A program made the position numbers and the translations under genes. The notes under the pieces were generated by a model. That model did no database searches. It was not told the DNA's origin and saw only the letters and a list, made by a program, of their open reading frames with translations. From assembly GCA_021773055.1 (NCBI GenBank), contig JAJFKV010000027.1, positions 1 through 55,058 on the forward strand: DNA of 55,058 bases, read 5' to 3'. Shown here in pieces: positions 27,104 to 36,918 of the stretch (the first letter of the stretch is position 1; every line of letters begins with the position of its first letter). This DNA is from Woeseiaceae bacterium (lineage in GTDB: Bacteria > Pseudomonadota > Gammaproteobacteria > Steroidobacterales > Woeseiaceae).

Positions 27104-27874
27104 CTACTCAGCCCAGGCTGCGAGAAATTCGTTCAGGTGCGGCTGGTCCATGGATTCCAGCGTACTGCGTACCAGAGCGTATTCACGTTCCAGTTCGGTC
27201 TGATCCAGATTGCCGCGCATGAACTCGAAACGCAGGTAGCAGAGCCAGGTATTGAGAACGTCGGTCTCGCAGTAATCGCGAATTTCCCGTATTCCACCTT
27301 CCTGGAATTTGTCCCACACTTTGTCACCACTCATGCCCAACTTGCCTGGAAACCCCAGCAGCACAGCCATCTGGTCCAGGCTCGCACGCCCACGCGGCTG
27401 GAATCCCGCCAGAACATCCATCAAATCGACGTGTCTCCAGTGAAACCGACTCATGTAATTATTCCATTTGAAATCGCGATCGTTTTCGCCGATCTCCCAG
27501 TATCGCGGTGCCTGAATATTGTGTTTCAGAGCGCGATAATGCAGCACCGGCAAATCAAAGCCACTGCCATTCCAGGAGACGAGGTCTGGCGTGTATTTTT
27601 CGATACCATCGAAAAAGCGCTGCACGATTTCGGCTTCATCAGAATCCTCATCGCCCAAGGTCCAAACTTTGAACGCATCGGCTGTACGAAACGATACCGA
27701 GATCGCGACAATACGTTGCAGGTGCAAGGGTAAGAAGTCCGAGCCGGTCTGCTGCAATCGCTTGAACATCATTGCGCTTGCAACCTCTTCGTCCGGTAAG
27801 CCATCAAGATTCCAGAATCTTCGCCCAAACTCGACGTCCGGGACAGTTTCAATATCAAATGAGAAGCAGTGCAT
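27104..27874 (-). CDS. Predicted 3'-5' exonuclease, PolB-like
   Basis: 256 residues from the ATG at 27874 (MHCFSFDIETVPD); a longer frame begins inside the acpS end. Exo I is FDIETVPD with D7 and E9, Exo II is SWNGSGFDLPVLHYRALKH and Exo III is the late RDYCETDVLNTW, giving the DEDD metal ligands of PolB-type exonucleases. This family contains only the exonuclease domain and no polymerase. The substrate is unknown; DNA or RNA end-trimming is inferred. It sits between acpS and rlmD with 7 to 19 base gaps. Confidence 0.85.
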   Translation of the reverse strand: MHCFSFDIETVPDVEFGRRFWNLDGLPDEEVASAMMFKRLQQTGSDFLPLHLQRIVAISVSFRTADAFKVWTLGDEDSDEAEIVQRFFDGIEKYTPDLVSWNGSGFDLPVLHYRALKHNIQAPRYWEIGENDRDFKWNNYMSRFHWRHVDLMDVLAGFQPRGRASLDQMAVLLGFPGKLGMSGDKVWDKFQEGGIREIRDYCETDVLNTWLCYLRFEFMRGNLDQTELEREYALVRSTLESMDQPHLNEFLAAWAE

Positions 27875-27893
27875 TGTTATCAATCCGTATTTG

Positions 27894-28283
27894 CTAAAGC
27901 GAGTCCACGGTTTCGACCACCGCAAATGCCATTACTAATCCTGCATCGTCCGTCAAACTGACGTGACCTTTACCGATACCCAGTTCGTCACAAACTTTTT
28001 GGCCACGTTCGGACCAGATAATCAACGGTCTGCCCCATTCATTGCTGGTAATACCGACATCCCGTAACCAGACACCGTGTGCGAATCCGGTGCCCATCGC
28101 CTTAACAGCCGCTTCCTTGCCTGCAAAACGCATTGCGAGAAATCGCGCCGGCTGTTTGCTCCGCCTGAAAAGCTGCATCTCCTCGTCCATCAGAATTCGC
28201 TTTGCGAAATGTTCACCAAAGCGCTTCCAGGTCGATTCCATGCGGGACATTTCGACTATGTCGGTACCAATTCCAAAGATCAC
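27894..28283 (-). CDS. acpS: Holo-[acyl-carrier-protein] synthase
   Basis: 129 residues, the usual AcpS size. IFGIGTDIVEMSRM carries the magnesium-binding D8, and FAGKEAAVKAMGTG carries the second ligand E57 or so and the catalytic lysine. It attaches 4'-phosphopantetheine from CoA to acyl carrier protein. It follows pdxJ after 3 bases, the classic pdxJ-acpS order. Confidence 0.96.
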   Translation of the reverse strand: MIFGIGTDIVEMSRMESTWKRFGEHFAKRILMDEEMQLFRRSKQPARFLAMRFAGKEAAVKAMGTGFAHGVWLRDVGITSNEWGRPLIIWSERGQKVCDELGIGKGHVSLTDDAGLVMAFAVVETVDSL

Positions 28284-28286
28284 TTG

Positions 28287-29030
28287 TCAGTCATCCGCAC
28301 GCGCCTCAGTCATTTGGCGCTTCATCTCACTAACTGCCGTAGCCAGCCCGTCAAAAACAGCTCTGGAGACGATTGCATGGCCAATGTTCAGTTCCACAAT
28401 TTCCGGAATCTCTGCTATCGCGGCCACGTTCTGGTAATGCAATCCGTGCCCGGCGTTAATGATCAGTCCAAGTTCGTGGCCGTACGTGGCAGCGCTAACG
28501 ACGCGTCGCAGTTCAGCACCCTGCTCATCACCGGTCGCATCGGCGTAAGCACCGGTGTGTAATTCGACGACCGGCGCTCCGGCTGCGATCGCCGCATCCA
28601 GCTGTTCTGAATCCGGGTCGATAAACAAAGACACACGAATGTTCGCCGCGGCAAGTCGCGTACAGGCATCTGTCACTTTGTCCAGCTGCCCTTTGACATC
28701 CAATCCGCCTTCGGTCGTCAGTTCTTCGCGTTTCTCCGGTACGAGGCAGACATCGGTCGGCTTGATTTGCGATGCGATCTCTATCATTTCGTCAGTCACA
28801 GCCATTTCCAGATTCATGTGGCTGCGCATAACTTCATTGATTGCGGTCAGATCGGCATCCTGAATGTGTCGACGATCCTCTCGCAAATGCACCGTGATAC
28901 TGTCAGCTCCCGCACGCTCAGCTATCACAACGGCATCTGCAGGTCGTGGATAGGTAGTGCCCCTGGCTTGCCGCAATGTAGCAACATGATCGATATTGAC
29001 GCCCAGCAATATTTGCCCGCTATTGTTCAC
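28287..29030 (-). CDS. pdxJ: Pyridoxine 5'-phosphate synthase
   Basis: 247 residues. [17 protein letters not shown] is the N-terminal signature, and [28 protein letters not shown] (written here as two parts, CLVPEKREE and LTTEGGLDV) and [12 protein letters not shown] match the PdxJ TIM barrel. It joins 1-deoxyxylulose-5-phosphate with 3-amino-2-oxopropyl phosphate in the DXP-dependent vitamin B6 route. Its start overlaps the recO stop by 11 bases. The product cofactor PLP is used by the two enzymes at the left end, but no direct link is implied. Confidence 0.97.
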   Translation of the reverse strand: MNNSGQILLGVNIDHVATLRQARGTTYPRPADAVVIAERAGADSITVHLREDRRHIQDADLTAINEVMRSHMNLEMAVTDEMIEIASQIKPTDVCLVPEKREELTTEGGLDVKGQLDKVTDACTRLAAANIRVSLFIDPDSEQLDAAIAAGAPVVELHTGAYADATGDEQGAELRRVVSAATYGHELGLIINAGHGLHYQNVAAIAEIPEIVELNIGHAIVSRAVFDGLATAVSEMKRQMTEARADD

Positions 29031-29802
29031 TGATTTGCTCGCTTTTCGATTTCCGTGATTTAGTAGGCGCGATTCTACCGCGATGCAGTTCCATCAGCAC
29101 CTTACGACTCTTGAGTTCCTTGCCGCCCAGATGAAAACTGATAATTTCACGTAGCATACGATTCGCAGCTCGCAATATGTCTGCGTCGTCGAATCGCTGT
29201 TCAGCAATACCGATCAGGACAGCGCCGCTGAATACCAGTGCACCTTCGGAACGATCAACCGCAACCAGACCCTGCTCCATGCGGTACTGGTAGCTGCGAT
29301 CCCCATGCAGCGGGTCGTGACTGCCGAATTCGTGATCCAGGTTAACCGCGTAGCCGAGCAAACTCAGGAATTCGAACTCGAAAGATCGCAGGCTCGCCGC
29401 AACGTTTTCCGTTCTGACCAGGGCCCTGATGACCTCTTCGTACAATGCGAAGATCTCTGGCTGTGGATCGTAGCGATGCAGAAAATGCAGCAACAATTCA
29501 TTGACGTAAAACGCCGACAACAACGCATCGCCCGCCATCCCGGCCGGCGGTCCGGCGACCTCAGCCCCGGTAAGTGTCCCCAAATCGGATTTTGCGACCC
29601 AGGAAATTCGTAACGGCAGAAACGGTCGCAACAAGCCCGCAAGGCGCGACTTTGAGCCTCGGCTACCACGTGCCACCACCGCAATCTTGCCATGATCCCG
29701 GGTCACCATGTCGAGAATCTGGCTCGTATCGCGGAACGGGCGGTGGTGCAGAATATAGCCCGGTTGTTGTTGGACGCGACGCGCGACACTCATGCCGGGC
29801 AC
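29020..29802 (-). CDS. recO: DNA repair protein RecO
   Basis: 260 residues from a GTG at 29802; an ATG three codons later (29793) is equally likely. The N-terminal OB fold shows [16 protein letters not shown] and [20 protein letters not shown] with [11 protein letters not shown], the RecO pattern. A helical core follows; the zinc cysteines of some RecO proteins are absent, as in other gammaproteobacteria. RecO loads RecA together with RecR. A basic, serine-rich tail closes the protein. It is 5 bases after era. Confidence 0.92.
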   Translation of the reverse strand: MPGMSVARRVQQQPGYILHHRPFRDTSQILDMVTRDHGKIAVVARGSRGSKSRLAGLLRPFLPLRISWVAKSDLGTLTGAEVAGPPAGMAGDALLSAFYVNELLLHFLHRYDPQPEIFALYEEVIRALVRTENVAASLRSFEFEFLSLLGYAVNLDHEFGSHDPLHGDRSYQYRMEQGLVAVDRSEGALVFSGAVLIGIAEQRFDDADILRAANRMLREIISFHLGGKELKSRKVLMELHRGRIAPTKSRKSKSEQISEQ

Positions 29803-29807
29803 ACGGC

Positions 29808-30710
29808 TTACGGTGCCTCGTAACCGAGATTCAAAAGATCCGCGTCGTTGTCAGCCCAGTTCGACTTTACCTTCACCCACAATTCCAGGTGCACGGCCTG
29901 CCCTAGCAGTTCGGCAATTTCGAGACGCGCGGATCTGCCGACTTTCTTCAGGACGCTGCCATTCTTGCCTACGGCAATACCTTTTTGGCTGTCGCGCTCG
30001 ACCCAGATTATTGCGTTGATGGCCATGCCCCGCTCTTCGGTGACCATGCGTTCGATCTGCACGGTGAGGCCGTACGGCATTTCCTGATGCAACATTAACG
30101 TCAGTTTTTCGCGAATGATCTCGGACACGTGAAACTCATCGCTGCGATCCGTCTGCATATCCTCGGGAAATAGCGGTGGTGATTCTGGCAAGTAAGCGGG
30201 AATCATCTCCAGCAGATGATCCAGGTTATCGCTCTTCAATGCCGACACCGGTACGATCTCGGTGAAATCGAAACGCGCTGACATGAGTCCAAGACCGTCC
30301 AGCAATTTTTCCCTTGGATGCACCTTATCGATCTTGTTGAGCAACGCAATCACTGGCGCACTACAGGACTTTAGCCGTTTGAGTACGTCATCATCCTCAG
30401 GTGTCCAGCGTGTTGCATCGCTTACAAACAGAACCAGGTCCGCATCTGCCAGCGCGTTCGCCGCAGTTCTATTCATCAGGCGATTCATTGCCTTCCCGGA
30501 CTTTCGGTGCAGCCCAGGTGTATCAACAAAAATGATCTGTTGCGTATCTTCGGTATGTACCGCCAGGATTCGGTGCCGGGTCGTTTGCGGCTTTGCGGTA
30601 ACAATGCTGACTTTGCGACCCATAACAGCATTGATGAACGTCGATTTGCCAACATTCGGCCGGCCGATGACAGCTACCAGCCCACAGCGATAATCATCAG
30701 CGATTTTCAT
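29808..30710 (-). CDS. era: GTPase Era
   Basis: 300 residues. P-loop GRPNVGKST is at 16-24, G2 is in PQTTRHRI, G3 is FVDTPGLH and G4 is LLNKIDKV. A type II KH domain with RMVTEERGMAINAIIWVERD and KNGSVLKKVG binds the 3' end of 16S rRNA. Era helps assemble the 30S subunit. The start overlaps the rnc stop by 4 bases (ATGA), the common rnc-era-recO order. Confidence 0.97.
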   Translation of the reverse strand: MKIADDYRCGLVAVIGRPNVGKSTFINAVMGRKVSIVTAKPQTTRHRILAVHTEDTQQIIFVDTPGLHRKSGKAMNRLMNRTAANALADADLVLFVSDATRWTPEDDDVLKRLKSCSAPVIALLNKIDKVHPREKLLDGLGLMSARFDFTEIVPVSALKSDNLDHLLEMIPAYLPESPPLFPEDMQTDRSDEFHVSEIIREKLTLMLHQEMPYGLTVQIERMVTEERGMAINAIIWVERDSQKGIAVGKNGSVLKKVGRSARLEIAELLGQAVHLELWVKVKSNWADNDADLLNLGYEAP

Positions 30711-31390
30711 GCCACTCCACCTGTCAGCAGCTCAATCATCTTGCGTGCTGCTTCCTGTTCGGCTTTACGCCGCGTCGTTGATCGACCATCGGTAACTGCC
30801 GACTCTTCGACAACAGTACAGGTCACCGAAAATCTTTGCTCGTGGTCCTGACCAGTGACCTTGACGAGCTCATACTCTGGCAACGCATGTTTGCGTGCCT
30901 GCAACCATTCCTGCAATCGAGTTTTGGGATCTCTGAGGTCGCTCACATCGGGGAGATTTTGATAACGATCCGCATAGACGCGATTGATGACTTCTCTTGC
31001 CGTATCGAAGCCTGTATCCAGAAATACTGCACCGAAAATCGCCTCCAGTGCATCGGCTAGTATTGACTCGCGACGGTGGCCGCCAGTTTTGCGCTCACCA
31101 CTACCGAGAATCAGGTACTCGCCAAGGCCGAGTTCAAGTGCGAGCTCAGCGAGAGATTCATCTTTCACCAGCGATGCGCGCAGCTTGCTCAGGTCACCTT
31201 CCGGCGCTTCAGGATGAGCCAAAAAAACGACTTCAGATACAACAAAATCAAGAACCGCATCGCCAAGAAATTCCAGGCGTTCATTGTTGCGATTACTTGC
31301 GCTTCTGTGGGTTAACGCCTGCTGGAACAGCTCAGCGTTCTGAAACCGATATTGCAGCGTATTTTCGAGCCAGCTTTCGGCTTTGTTCAA
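30707..31390 (-). CDS. rnc: Ribonuclease III
   Basis: 227 residues with a TTG start. The RNase III signature ERLEFLGDAVLDFVVSE carries the catalytic acidic residues, and ADALEAIFGAVFLD carries the second pair. The C-terminal double-stranded RNA-binding domain spans about 155-225. RNase III processes rRNA precursors and structured mRNAs. A long T-rich or hairpin autocleavage site was not seen in the 33 bases upstream. It follows the DUF4845 gene on the same strand. Confidence 0.97.
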   Translation of the reverse strand: MNKAESWLENTLQYRFQNAELFQQALTHRSASNRNNERLEFLGDAVLDFVVSEVVFLAHPEAPEGDLSKLRASLVKDESLAELALELGLGEYLILGSGERKTGGHRRESILADALEAIFGAVFLDTGFDTAREVINRVYADRYQNLPDVSDLRDPKTRLQEWLQARKHALPEYELVKVTGQDHEQRFSVTCTVVEESAVTDGRSTTRRKAEQEAARKMIELLTGGVA

Positions 31391-31423
31391 TGGATTCGCT
31401 CTTCATGTATCAGGATCACACAA

Positions 31424-31819
31424 CTATCGACGTACCAGCGCCCGCTTATCGAAATCCACTACAAAAGAAATATTGCCAATGAACGGAGCTTTGTGCGAAT
31501 ACGTGGCGGCCACTTCGTAGCCACCGTCTACCTTGGTCACTTTAACGTCCCGGGCAGTAATAATACCAACGCTTTCGATATCGAAGCGGCGGGCAACTGA
31601 GCTGCGGATCGAAGCGCGGGTCGCGTTTTGGCCTTCAAACTCGGTGTGAACTCCCGATACTACGCCCGCTACTTTCATGTAATTAAGGTAAACCGGCGTG
31701 AGCCGAATTCCCGCAAACGCGAAGATTCCAACGAAAGTTACGAGGATGATCAATCCCAGTGTCGTCATGCCAGCCTGACGGTGCTTCGAACACTGTCTGG
31801 TATAGGGTTTGGCAACCAT
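31424..31819 (-). CDS. DUF4845 single-helix membrane protein
   Basis: 131 residues from the ATG at 31819 with GGAGA 7 bases upstream. A short basic N-terminus precedes one membrane helix (about 18-40, MTTLGLIILVTFVGIFAFAG) followed by RLTPVYLNYMKV, the family pattern. The rest is a periplasmic domain of about 90 residues. DUF4845 proteins regularly lie between lepB and rnc in gammaproteobacteria; their job is not established. The N-terminus resembles a pilin-like membrane anchor but lacks the prepilin glycine-glutamate site. Confidence 0.88.
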   Translation of the reverse strand: MVAKPYTRQCSKHRQAGMTTLGLIILVTFVGIFAFAGIRLTPVYLNYMKVAGVVSGVHTEFEGQNATRASIRSSVARRFDIESVGIITARDVKVTKVDGGYEVAATYSHKAPFIGNISFVVDFDKRALVRR

Positions 31820-31910
31820 GCTGATTTCTCCGAATTAATGCGTTGTATTTAACAATATCAATCACCAGCGTAGCGCGATATTAGCGCCGAAATCAGTGAC
31901 TGACACCACA

Positions 31911-32669
31911 TTATTCGATTTTTGTGCCGATTCTGCCCCAATCCGGCATATTCCACGGTACAAAATGCATCCAGATGCGCACGGCCTCACCGACCAGGTA
32001 TTTCTCCGGGATCGTGCCAATGTAGCGGCTGTCTTTACTACGATCCCGATTGTCGCCCATGACGAAATACTGGCCCTCCGGAATGATATACACGCCGTCC
32101 ATTTTCGAATGGCCAGGGTCATGGATCAGCGTTCTGTGTTCACGCCCGTCCAGGGTTTCGACATAGACCGGTGCGTGCTCGAACACCTCTCCGTTGGCAG
32201 CGAGTTCCATAGTCACGCCGTTGATCGTCAAACGTTGCCGCTGAAAAGAAATTTCGTCACCAGGCAGACCGATAACTCTCTTGATGTAATTAACCTTTGG
32301 ATCCGATGGCAACCGGAACACGACAACATCACCACGTTCTGGCTGGCCGGTTTCGATGATCTTGCTCTCGGAAACCGGCAATCGCAATCCGTAGCTGAAT
32401 TTCTTGACGAAAATAAAATCACCTACGGTTAGCGTCGGCTTCATGGAACCGGACGGAATACGAAACGGTTCGAATATGAATGAGCGAATGACGAGGACGA
32501 AAATCAGTACCGGGAAAAATGAGCGCGAATATTCAACCAATGTCGTGATGACACTCGGCGTCGTGCGGCTGTCTTGATCAGCTGTTTTCCATACCAACTT
32601 ATCCATTGCCACAACGATGCCGGTGAACAAGGTTAGCAATGTCAGAATTAATGCAAGATTAACACTCAA
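31911..32669 (-). CDS. lepB: Signal peptidase I
   Basis: 252 residues with a TTG start 9 bases after lepA. Two N-terminal membrane helices (about 3-22 and 48-66) are followed by the catalytic serine in RIPSGSMKPTL and the general-base lysine in YIKRVIGLPGD. The GDNRDRSKDSRY box is box E. It cleaves Sec and Tat signal peptides on the periplasmic face. The lepA-lepB-rnc-era order is conserved. Confidence 0.96.
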   Translation of the reverse strand: MSVNLALILTLLTLFTGIVVAMDKLVWKTADQDSRTTPSVITTLVEYSRSFFPVLIFVLVIRSFIFEPFRIPSGSMKPTLTVGDFIFVKKFSYGLRLPVSESKIIETGQPERGDVVVFRLPSDPKVNYIKRVIGLPGDEISFQRQRLTINGVTMELAANGEVFEHAPVYVETLDGREHRTLIHDPGHSKMDGVYIIPEGQYFVMGDNRDRSKDSRYIGTIPEKYLVGEAVRIWMHFVPWNMPDWGRIGTKIE

Positions 32670-32678
32670 AATTTAGAC

Positions 32679-34469
32679 TCACTTTTCAACTCGTAATACG
32701 GCAAGAAAGGCCTCCTGAGGAATCTCAACGGAACCCACCTGTTTCATACGTTTCTTGCCAGCTTTTTGCTTTTCAAGCAGTTTACGCTTTCTTGATATGT
32801 CGCCACCATAACATTTCGCGGTCACATTCTTGCGCAATGCCTTTACATTGCTGCGAGCGATCACCTGGCTGCCTATCGCCGCCTGTATCGCAACATCAAA
32901 CATCTGTCGTGGAATGAGCTCACGCATTTTTTCAACCAGATCACGACCGCGGGTTTTGACGTTTTCGCGATGCACAATAATGGACAACTCGTCCACTCGA
33001 TCCTTATTGATCAGCACGTCCAATCGGACCAACTGGGCTTCCTGAAAACGTACGAAATGATAATCGAAAGACGCGAAGCCACGACTCACTGACTTTAATC
33101 GATCAAAAAAGTCCAGCACTACTTCGGCCAGCGGAATCTCATAAACGAGTGAGACCTGGCCCCCGAGATAGCGCATCTGTTTTTGCACGCCGCGTTTGTC
33201 TATGCAAAGTTTTATCACGGCACCAACATACTTCTCCGGCACCAGGACGTTTGCCGCGATAATCGGCTCGCGTAGTTCCGCGATATCATTCGGCGGCGGT
33301 AATTTGGAAGGATTGTCTACGTGCAGAACTTCGCCGGAATTTGTCACAACTTCAAAAATTACTGTCGGAGCAGTCGTGATGAGATCGATGTTGTATTCGC
33401 GCTCAATACGTTCCTGCACGATCTCCATGTGCAACATACCGAGAAAGCCACAACGAAATCCAAAACCCAGTGCCGCGGATGATTCCGGTTCAAAATGCAA
33501 GGCCGCATCATTGAGGCGCAACTTCTGCAATGCCTCACGAAAACCTTCATAGTCATCCGAACTTATGGGAAACAGCCCTGCGAATACTCGTGGTTGGACC
33601 TGCTTGAATCCTGGGAGCGGTTCAGTGCAGGCTTTGTGAGTCGCCGTGAGCGTGTCACCAACGGGTGCGCCGTAAATATCTTTGATGCCGGCAATGACGT
33701 AGCCGACCTCGCCGGTATTAAGTTCTTGCCGATCTTCCATCTTCGGTGTGAATACACCAACTCGATCAGCGGTGTGGCTGGTACCGGTCGACATAACGGT
33801 GATTTTGCTGCGCTTGCTGATGCTGCCATTGACGACACGAACCAATGACACCACGCCGACGTAATTATCGAACCAGGAGTCGATAATCAGAGCTTGCAGC
33901 TCGCCATCCGGCTCGCCTTCCGGAGCTGGAATGACGGTAACGATTTGTTCGAGCAATTCCGGTACACCAAGACCCGTTTTCGCACTCACGTGGATAGCGT
34001 CCTGGGCATCGATGCCGATAATATCTTCGATCTCGGCAACGACCTTGTCGGGATCGGCCGCTGGCAGATCGATTTTGTTCAGCACTGGCATCACTTCCAG
34101 TCCCTGATCGATGGCCGTTGCACAGTTCGCAACGCTCTGTGCTTCGACGCCCTGGGCGGCATCGACAACGAGTAGAGCTCCTTCGCAAGCGGCCAGCGAG
34201 CGAGAAACTTCATAAGAGAAATCCACATGCCCCGGCGTATCGATGAAGTTCAACTGATAGACCTCACCCGCGCTACTCGTGTAGCTCAGGGACACACACT
34301 GTGCTTTGATCGTGATGCCTCGCTCACGCTCCAGATCCATGGAATCGAGCACCTGCTCTTCCATCTCACGATCGCTCAGGCCACCACAATGGTGGATAAA
34401 GCGGTCCGCCAGCGTCGACTTGCCGTGATCGATATGGGCGATAATTGAGAAGTTGCGAATTTGCTTCAT
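32679..34469 (-). CDS. lepA: Elongation factor 4 (LepA)
   Basis: 596 residues. G1 is [10 protein letters not shown]3 is [12 protein letters not shown] and G4 is NKIDLPAA. The unique C-terminal domain has [22 protein letters not shown], here in two parts: [16 protein letters not shown] and [11 protein letters not shown]. LepA is a ribosomal GTPase that affects elongation and 30S maturation. It sits between the glutaredoxin-like gene (87 bases) and lepB. Confidence 0.98.
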   Translation of the reverse strand: MKQIRNFSIIAHIDHGKSTLADRFIHHCGGLSDREMEEQVLDSMDLERERGITIKAQCVSLSYTSSAGEVYQLNFIDTPGHVDFSYEVSRSLAACEGALLVVDAAQGVEAQSVANCATAIDQGLEVMPVLNKIDLPAADPDKVVAEIEDIIGIDAQDAIHVSAKTGLGVPELLEQIVTVIPAPEGEPDGELQALIIDSWFDNYVGVVSLVRVVNGSISKRSKITVMSTGTSHTADRVGVFTPKMEDRQELNTGEVGYVIAGIKDIYGAPVGDTLTATHKACTEPLPGFKQVQPRVFAGLFPISSDDYEGFREALQKLRLNDAALHFEPESSAALGFGFRCGFLGMLHMEIVQERIEREYNIDLITTAPTVIFEVVTNSGEVLHVDNPSKLPPPNDIAELREPIIAANVLVPEKYVGAVIKLCIDKRGVQKQMRYLGGQVSLVYEIPLAEVVLDFFDRLKSVSRGFASFDYHFVRFQEAQLVRLDVLINKDRVDELSIIVHRENVKTRGRDLVEKMRELIPRQMFDVAIQAAIGSQVIARSNVKALRKNVTAKCYGGDISRKRKLLEKQKAGKKRMKQVGSVEIPQEAFLAVLRVEK

Positions 34470-34556
34470 AAATGGAAGATTTCGGTGGCTACCCGGATAT
34501 GGGCCAGCCCAATTCAGCGGCGAAGTATACCGATTTCGACCGCCGAATTACGCATG

Positions 34557-34808
34557 TTATTCGTTGTTTTCAGGTATTCGCGCCAGGATTGAGCGGATTG
34601 CGCCGTAATCGAGCGGATACCCACTGACCAACTGACCCTCGAATTCGATAACAGGAACCCTGATATCGTATTTTTCGCACCATTCGGCTTGTGAATCGAT
34701 GTCCCGCATTTCGATATCGAGGCGGCCGCGAATGAGCGGCAACAGCTCCTCAAGCATGATTTCGCACAAATGGCATCCCTGACGGGTGTAGTAGTGAATT
34801 ATGGGCAT
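34557..34808 (-). CDS. Glutaredoxin-like protein (DUF836 type)
   Basis: 83 residues, a single thioredoxin-fold domain. The active site C12-x-x-C15 is in TRQGCHLCEIM, and the cis-proline is in YDIRVPVIEF. Members of this group are short glutaredoxin-like proteins of unknown partner. The start codon follows the rseC stop directly (TGA then ATG), so it is translated with the sigma-E regulators. Since RseC has cysteines that suggest redox work, a thiol exchange role with RseC is possible, but this is only an inference. Confidence 0.87.
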   Translation of the reverse strand: MPIIHYYTRQGCHLCEIMLEELLPLIRGRLDIEMRDIDSQAEWCEKYDIRVPVIEFEGQLVSGYPLDYGAIRSILARIPENNE

Positions 34809-35264
34809 TCAGTCTCTCGCTGCCGACAACCTGTCGACCACTACCGGCATGAAATCGCGCAGGCAGCGAGTATTCTTTAGCCTGATTCTTGCGACCAGTA
34901 TGCCGACAACGATGCCCGCCAACGCGGCGAGCGCGCCCGCTATGTCGCTTAAGCCGATAGCAAAGGCAACGATTGCCGCCGATATGGCGCCGCCGAGCGG
35001 GTACCCATAAACGATAATCGCTGCGCGCAGGATGTTTTGCGGCTCCAGCATCAGGCTGACGTGGTCGCCGTCGCTAACGACGAGGTCTGCCGCCAGCGTC
35101 GCCTCCACATATTTGTTGCCCCCCTGTTTGCCGAGCAAGCCAGCGCCGCAGCCTTTGCCCGATTCACATCGTTCGCAGGTGATCGAAGACTTGACCTCAA
35201 CAACGACTTGCCGCTCCGAGCGATTTTCGCCCATGGAGACGATTTGGCCATGTGGAATTTGCAT
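34809..35264 (-). CDS. rseC: RseC/MucC family inner-membrane protein
   Basis: 151 residues. An N-terminal cytoplasmic part holds C30, C33 and C39 in CERCESGKGCG, the conserved cluster of the SoxR-reducing RseC family. Two membrane helices lie at about 82-102 and 105-127. RseC acts in SoxR reduction with Rsx proteins and has a mild effect on sigma-E. It follows rseB after 48 bases and is coupled to the glutaredoxin-like gene. Confidence 0.93.
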   Translation of the reverse strand: MQIPHGQIVSMGENRSERQVVVEVKSSITCERCESGKGCGAGLLGKQGGNKYVEATLAADLVVSDGDHVSLMLEPQNILRAAIIVYGYPLGGAISAAIVAFAIGLSDIAGALAALAGIVVGILVARIRLKNTRCLRDFMPVVVDRLSAARD

Positions 35265-35312
35265 GCGTGGAGTTTACAGGACGAAATGCCCGGCGTTACC
35301 AAGGTGCCCGGT

Positions 35313-36278
35313 TCAGGGCTGTCGCATGGTGGTCGCGATTTGCTCGACAGTCATCGCCGGCACCTCGCCAATCGCCGTGATTTCGTAATCGCCAAGTTCA
35401 ACACTGTACGAATTCGAGCCACCAACGCGCGCAGAACCGACTGCCAGCTCGCCGCTCTTAGCAGCAATAAAGACGGACACATTGGCGAGTCCGTCGCTGA
35501 ACATTATGTGGGTCACCATTTCGTCGCTTCCGGCCATGGTTTCTTCGTGAGTGGCAACAGCGTGAAAGCCGGCGGGCAATTGATCGCTGCTCCAGCTTGA
35601 TTCCACAGGAGTAGTATTGTGTCCAGAGGGTTGTCGCAGCCATGTGAATTGCTCAGTGCTGTAGGACGGCTCCAGCGAGCTGGCAAGAATTTCGTGATTG
35701 AGCGATATATCGGCGAACTTAACCTGCTCTATCGTCTCTCCATCGCTGATCAGCTTCGTTTGCAATGGAAAGCTGGTCTCGATATCCAACCAGATCCGAT
35801 GCCCGTAGCGATAGCCATCATGGGGTCGAATGGCCAGTAGTATCGCTTCGCGACCGGCAACACGCTCTTGGCGTACAATCGCGACGTCATATTCATTGCC
35901 AAAACGTATATCACTGGCTGGCAGCGAAGAGAATAGAGTTGACTGCTCATCCCATTCCTGGACCAACACCGATTTTCGGTCCGGCAAGATGCAGTGCACT
36001 TCGTCGCCTTTTCGGATTATCTCCAGCCCATTGCCCTCCTGAGCAACGACCTTTTCCAGAACGACCCCATCGACGACCGTACGCACTACTTTTAGTGCTT
36101 CGGCACTGCCGTCCTGAATGCGGATCACGGTGCCTTCATAACTGGTTGACTGAACGGCGGCACCCATGTGATTCAACCAGTCCACAGGTTCGCGATCGGC
36201 TTGTACCGGAGCGCTGAAAAGCGCGCCGCCGAAGGCGACCAACAATACAGCTGAAAAGTGTGAATACGCTCTTGCCAT
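35313..36278 (-). CDS. rseB: Sigma-E factor negative regulatory protein RseB/MucB
   Basis: 321 residues. A Sec signal ends near residue 27 (SAPVQA). The N-terminal domain has YEGTVIRIQDG and HRIWLDIETSFPLQTKLI, the lipoprotein-like MucB fold; the C-terminal domain follows after about 210. RseB binds the periplasmic part of RseA, shields it from DegS and releases it on sensing lipopolysaccharide or mislocalised lipoprotein. Its ATG shares one base with the rseA stop (TAATG), so the ratio of the two proteins is fixed by coupling. Confidence 0.93.
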   Translation of the reverse strand: MARAYSHFSAVLLVAFGGALFSAPVQADREPVDWLNHMGAAVQSTSYEGTVIRIQDGSAEALKVVRTVVDGVVLEKVVAQEGNGLEIIRKGDEVHCILPDRKSVLVQEWDEQSTLFSSLPASDIRFGNEYDVAIVRQERVAGREAILLAIRPHDGYRYGHRIWLDIETSFPLQTKLISDGETIEQVKFADISLNHEILASSLEPSYSTEQFTWLRQPSGHNTTPVESSWSSDQLPAGFHAVATHEETMAGSDEMVTHIMFSDGLANVSVFIAAKSGELAVGSARVGGSNSYSVELGDYEITAIGEVPAMTVEQIATTMRQP

Positions 36279-36862
36279 TACGGTTGGGTCGGCGTGTCAG
36301 CTGCCTCTTCCTGCTCGTCAGCCGCATCAGCCTCGGGGTCTTCGACCACATCTTCGCTGAAGCGCAATGTAACAACACGGGAAACCAGGTCGTTAGCGCC
36401 CAGCTGTGATGACGCATTCGAATGGGTCAGGAAATACTGTCGTTGTCGTTCTTGCTGTGCATCTACGCTCGGCACTACATTGACAACTGGTCCGGGCGAT
36501 ACGGTGGGCAGTTCGTCTACGCCCGTTGTTTGCTGCAATGCGAATATAGCCACCAGCGCTACTGTCGCGGCCACAGCGATACCGGCTAGCGGTCGTATAG
36601 CCCGCGACACATTCATGGTCTTCGCCGTATCACCAATATCGGCTGGTTTGTCATCGATCGCGGCGGCAATTCTTTCGTGCAAACGATCAGCACCGGCTAT
36701 TCCCGGTTCCGAACGAATCAATCGGCCGATAGCCAGATATTCTGCGACATCCTTCCTCAGCTCGGCGTCCTGGCTCATCCGGCGCAGCAGCAGTTCTGCT
36801 TCGTTGTCAGGAAGTTCGCCATCAACAAATGCTGAGAGCTGTTCTCTTATTGCGTCATTCAT
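36278..36862 (-). CDS. rseA: Anti-sigma-E factor RseA/MucA
   Basis: 194 residues. The N-terminal anti-sigma domain (about 1-75) begins REQLSAFVDGELPDNEA, the RseA signature. A single membrane helix spans about 91-109 and the periplasmic part (110-194) ends in an acidic, low-complexity tail. RseA holds sigma-E at the inner membrane until DegS and RseP cleave it. The tail lacks a clear YYF-type terminal motif for DegS activation, which in E. coli belongs to porins instead. It lies 56 bases behind rpoE. Confidence 0.93.
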   Translation of the reverse strand: MNDAIREQLSAFVDGELPDNEAELLLRRMSQDAELRKDVAEYLAIGRLIRSEPGIAGADRLHERIAAAIDDKPADIGDTAKTMNVSRAIRPLAGIAVAATVALVAIFALQQTTGVDELPTVSPGPVVNVVPSVDAQQERQRQYFLTHSNASSQLGANDLVSRVVTLRFSEDVVEDPEADAADEQEEAADTPTQP

Positions 36863-36918
36863 ACTTCACCCACATAAGGCCTCCGGCCTCTGTCGTCAAT
36901 CATCGGGGTATTCCCCGC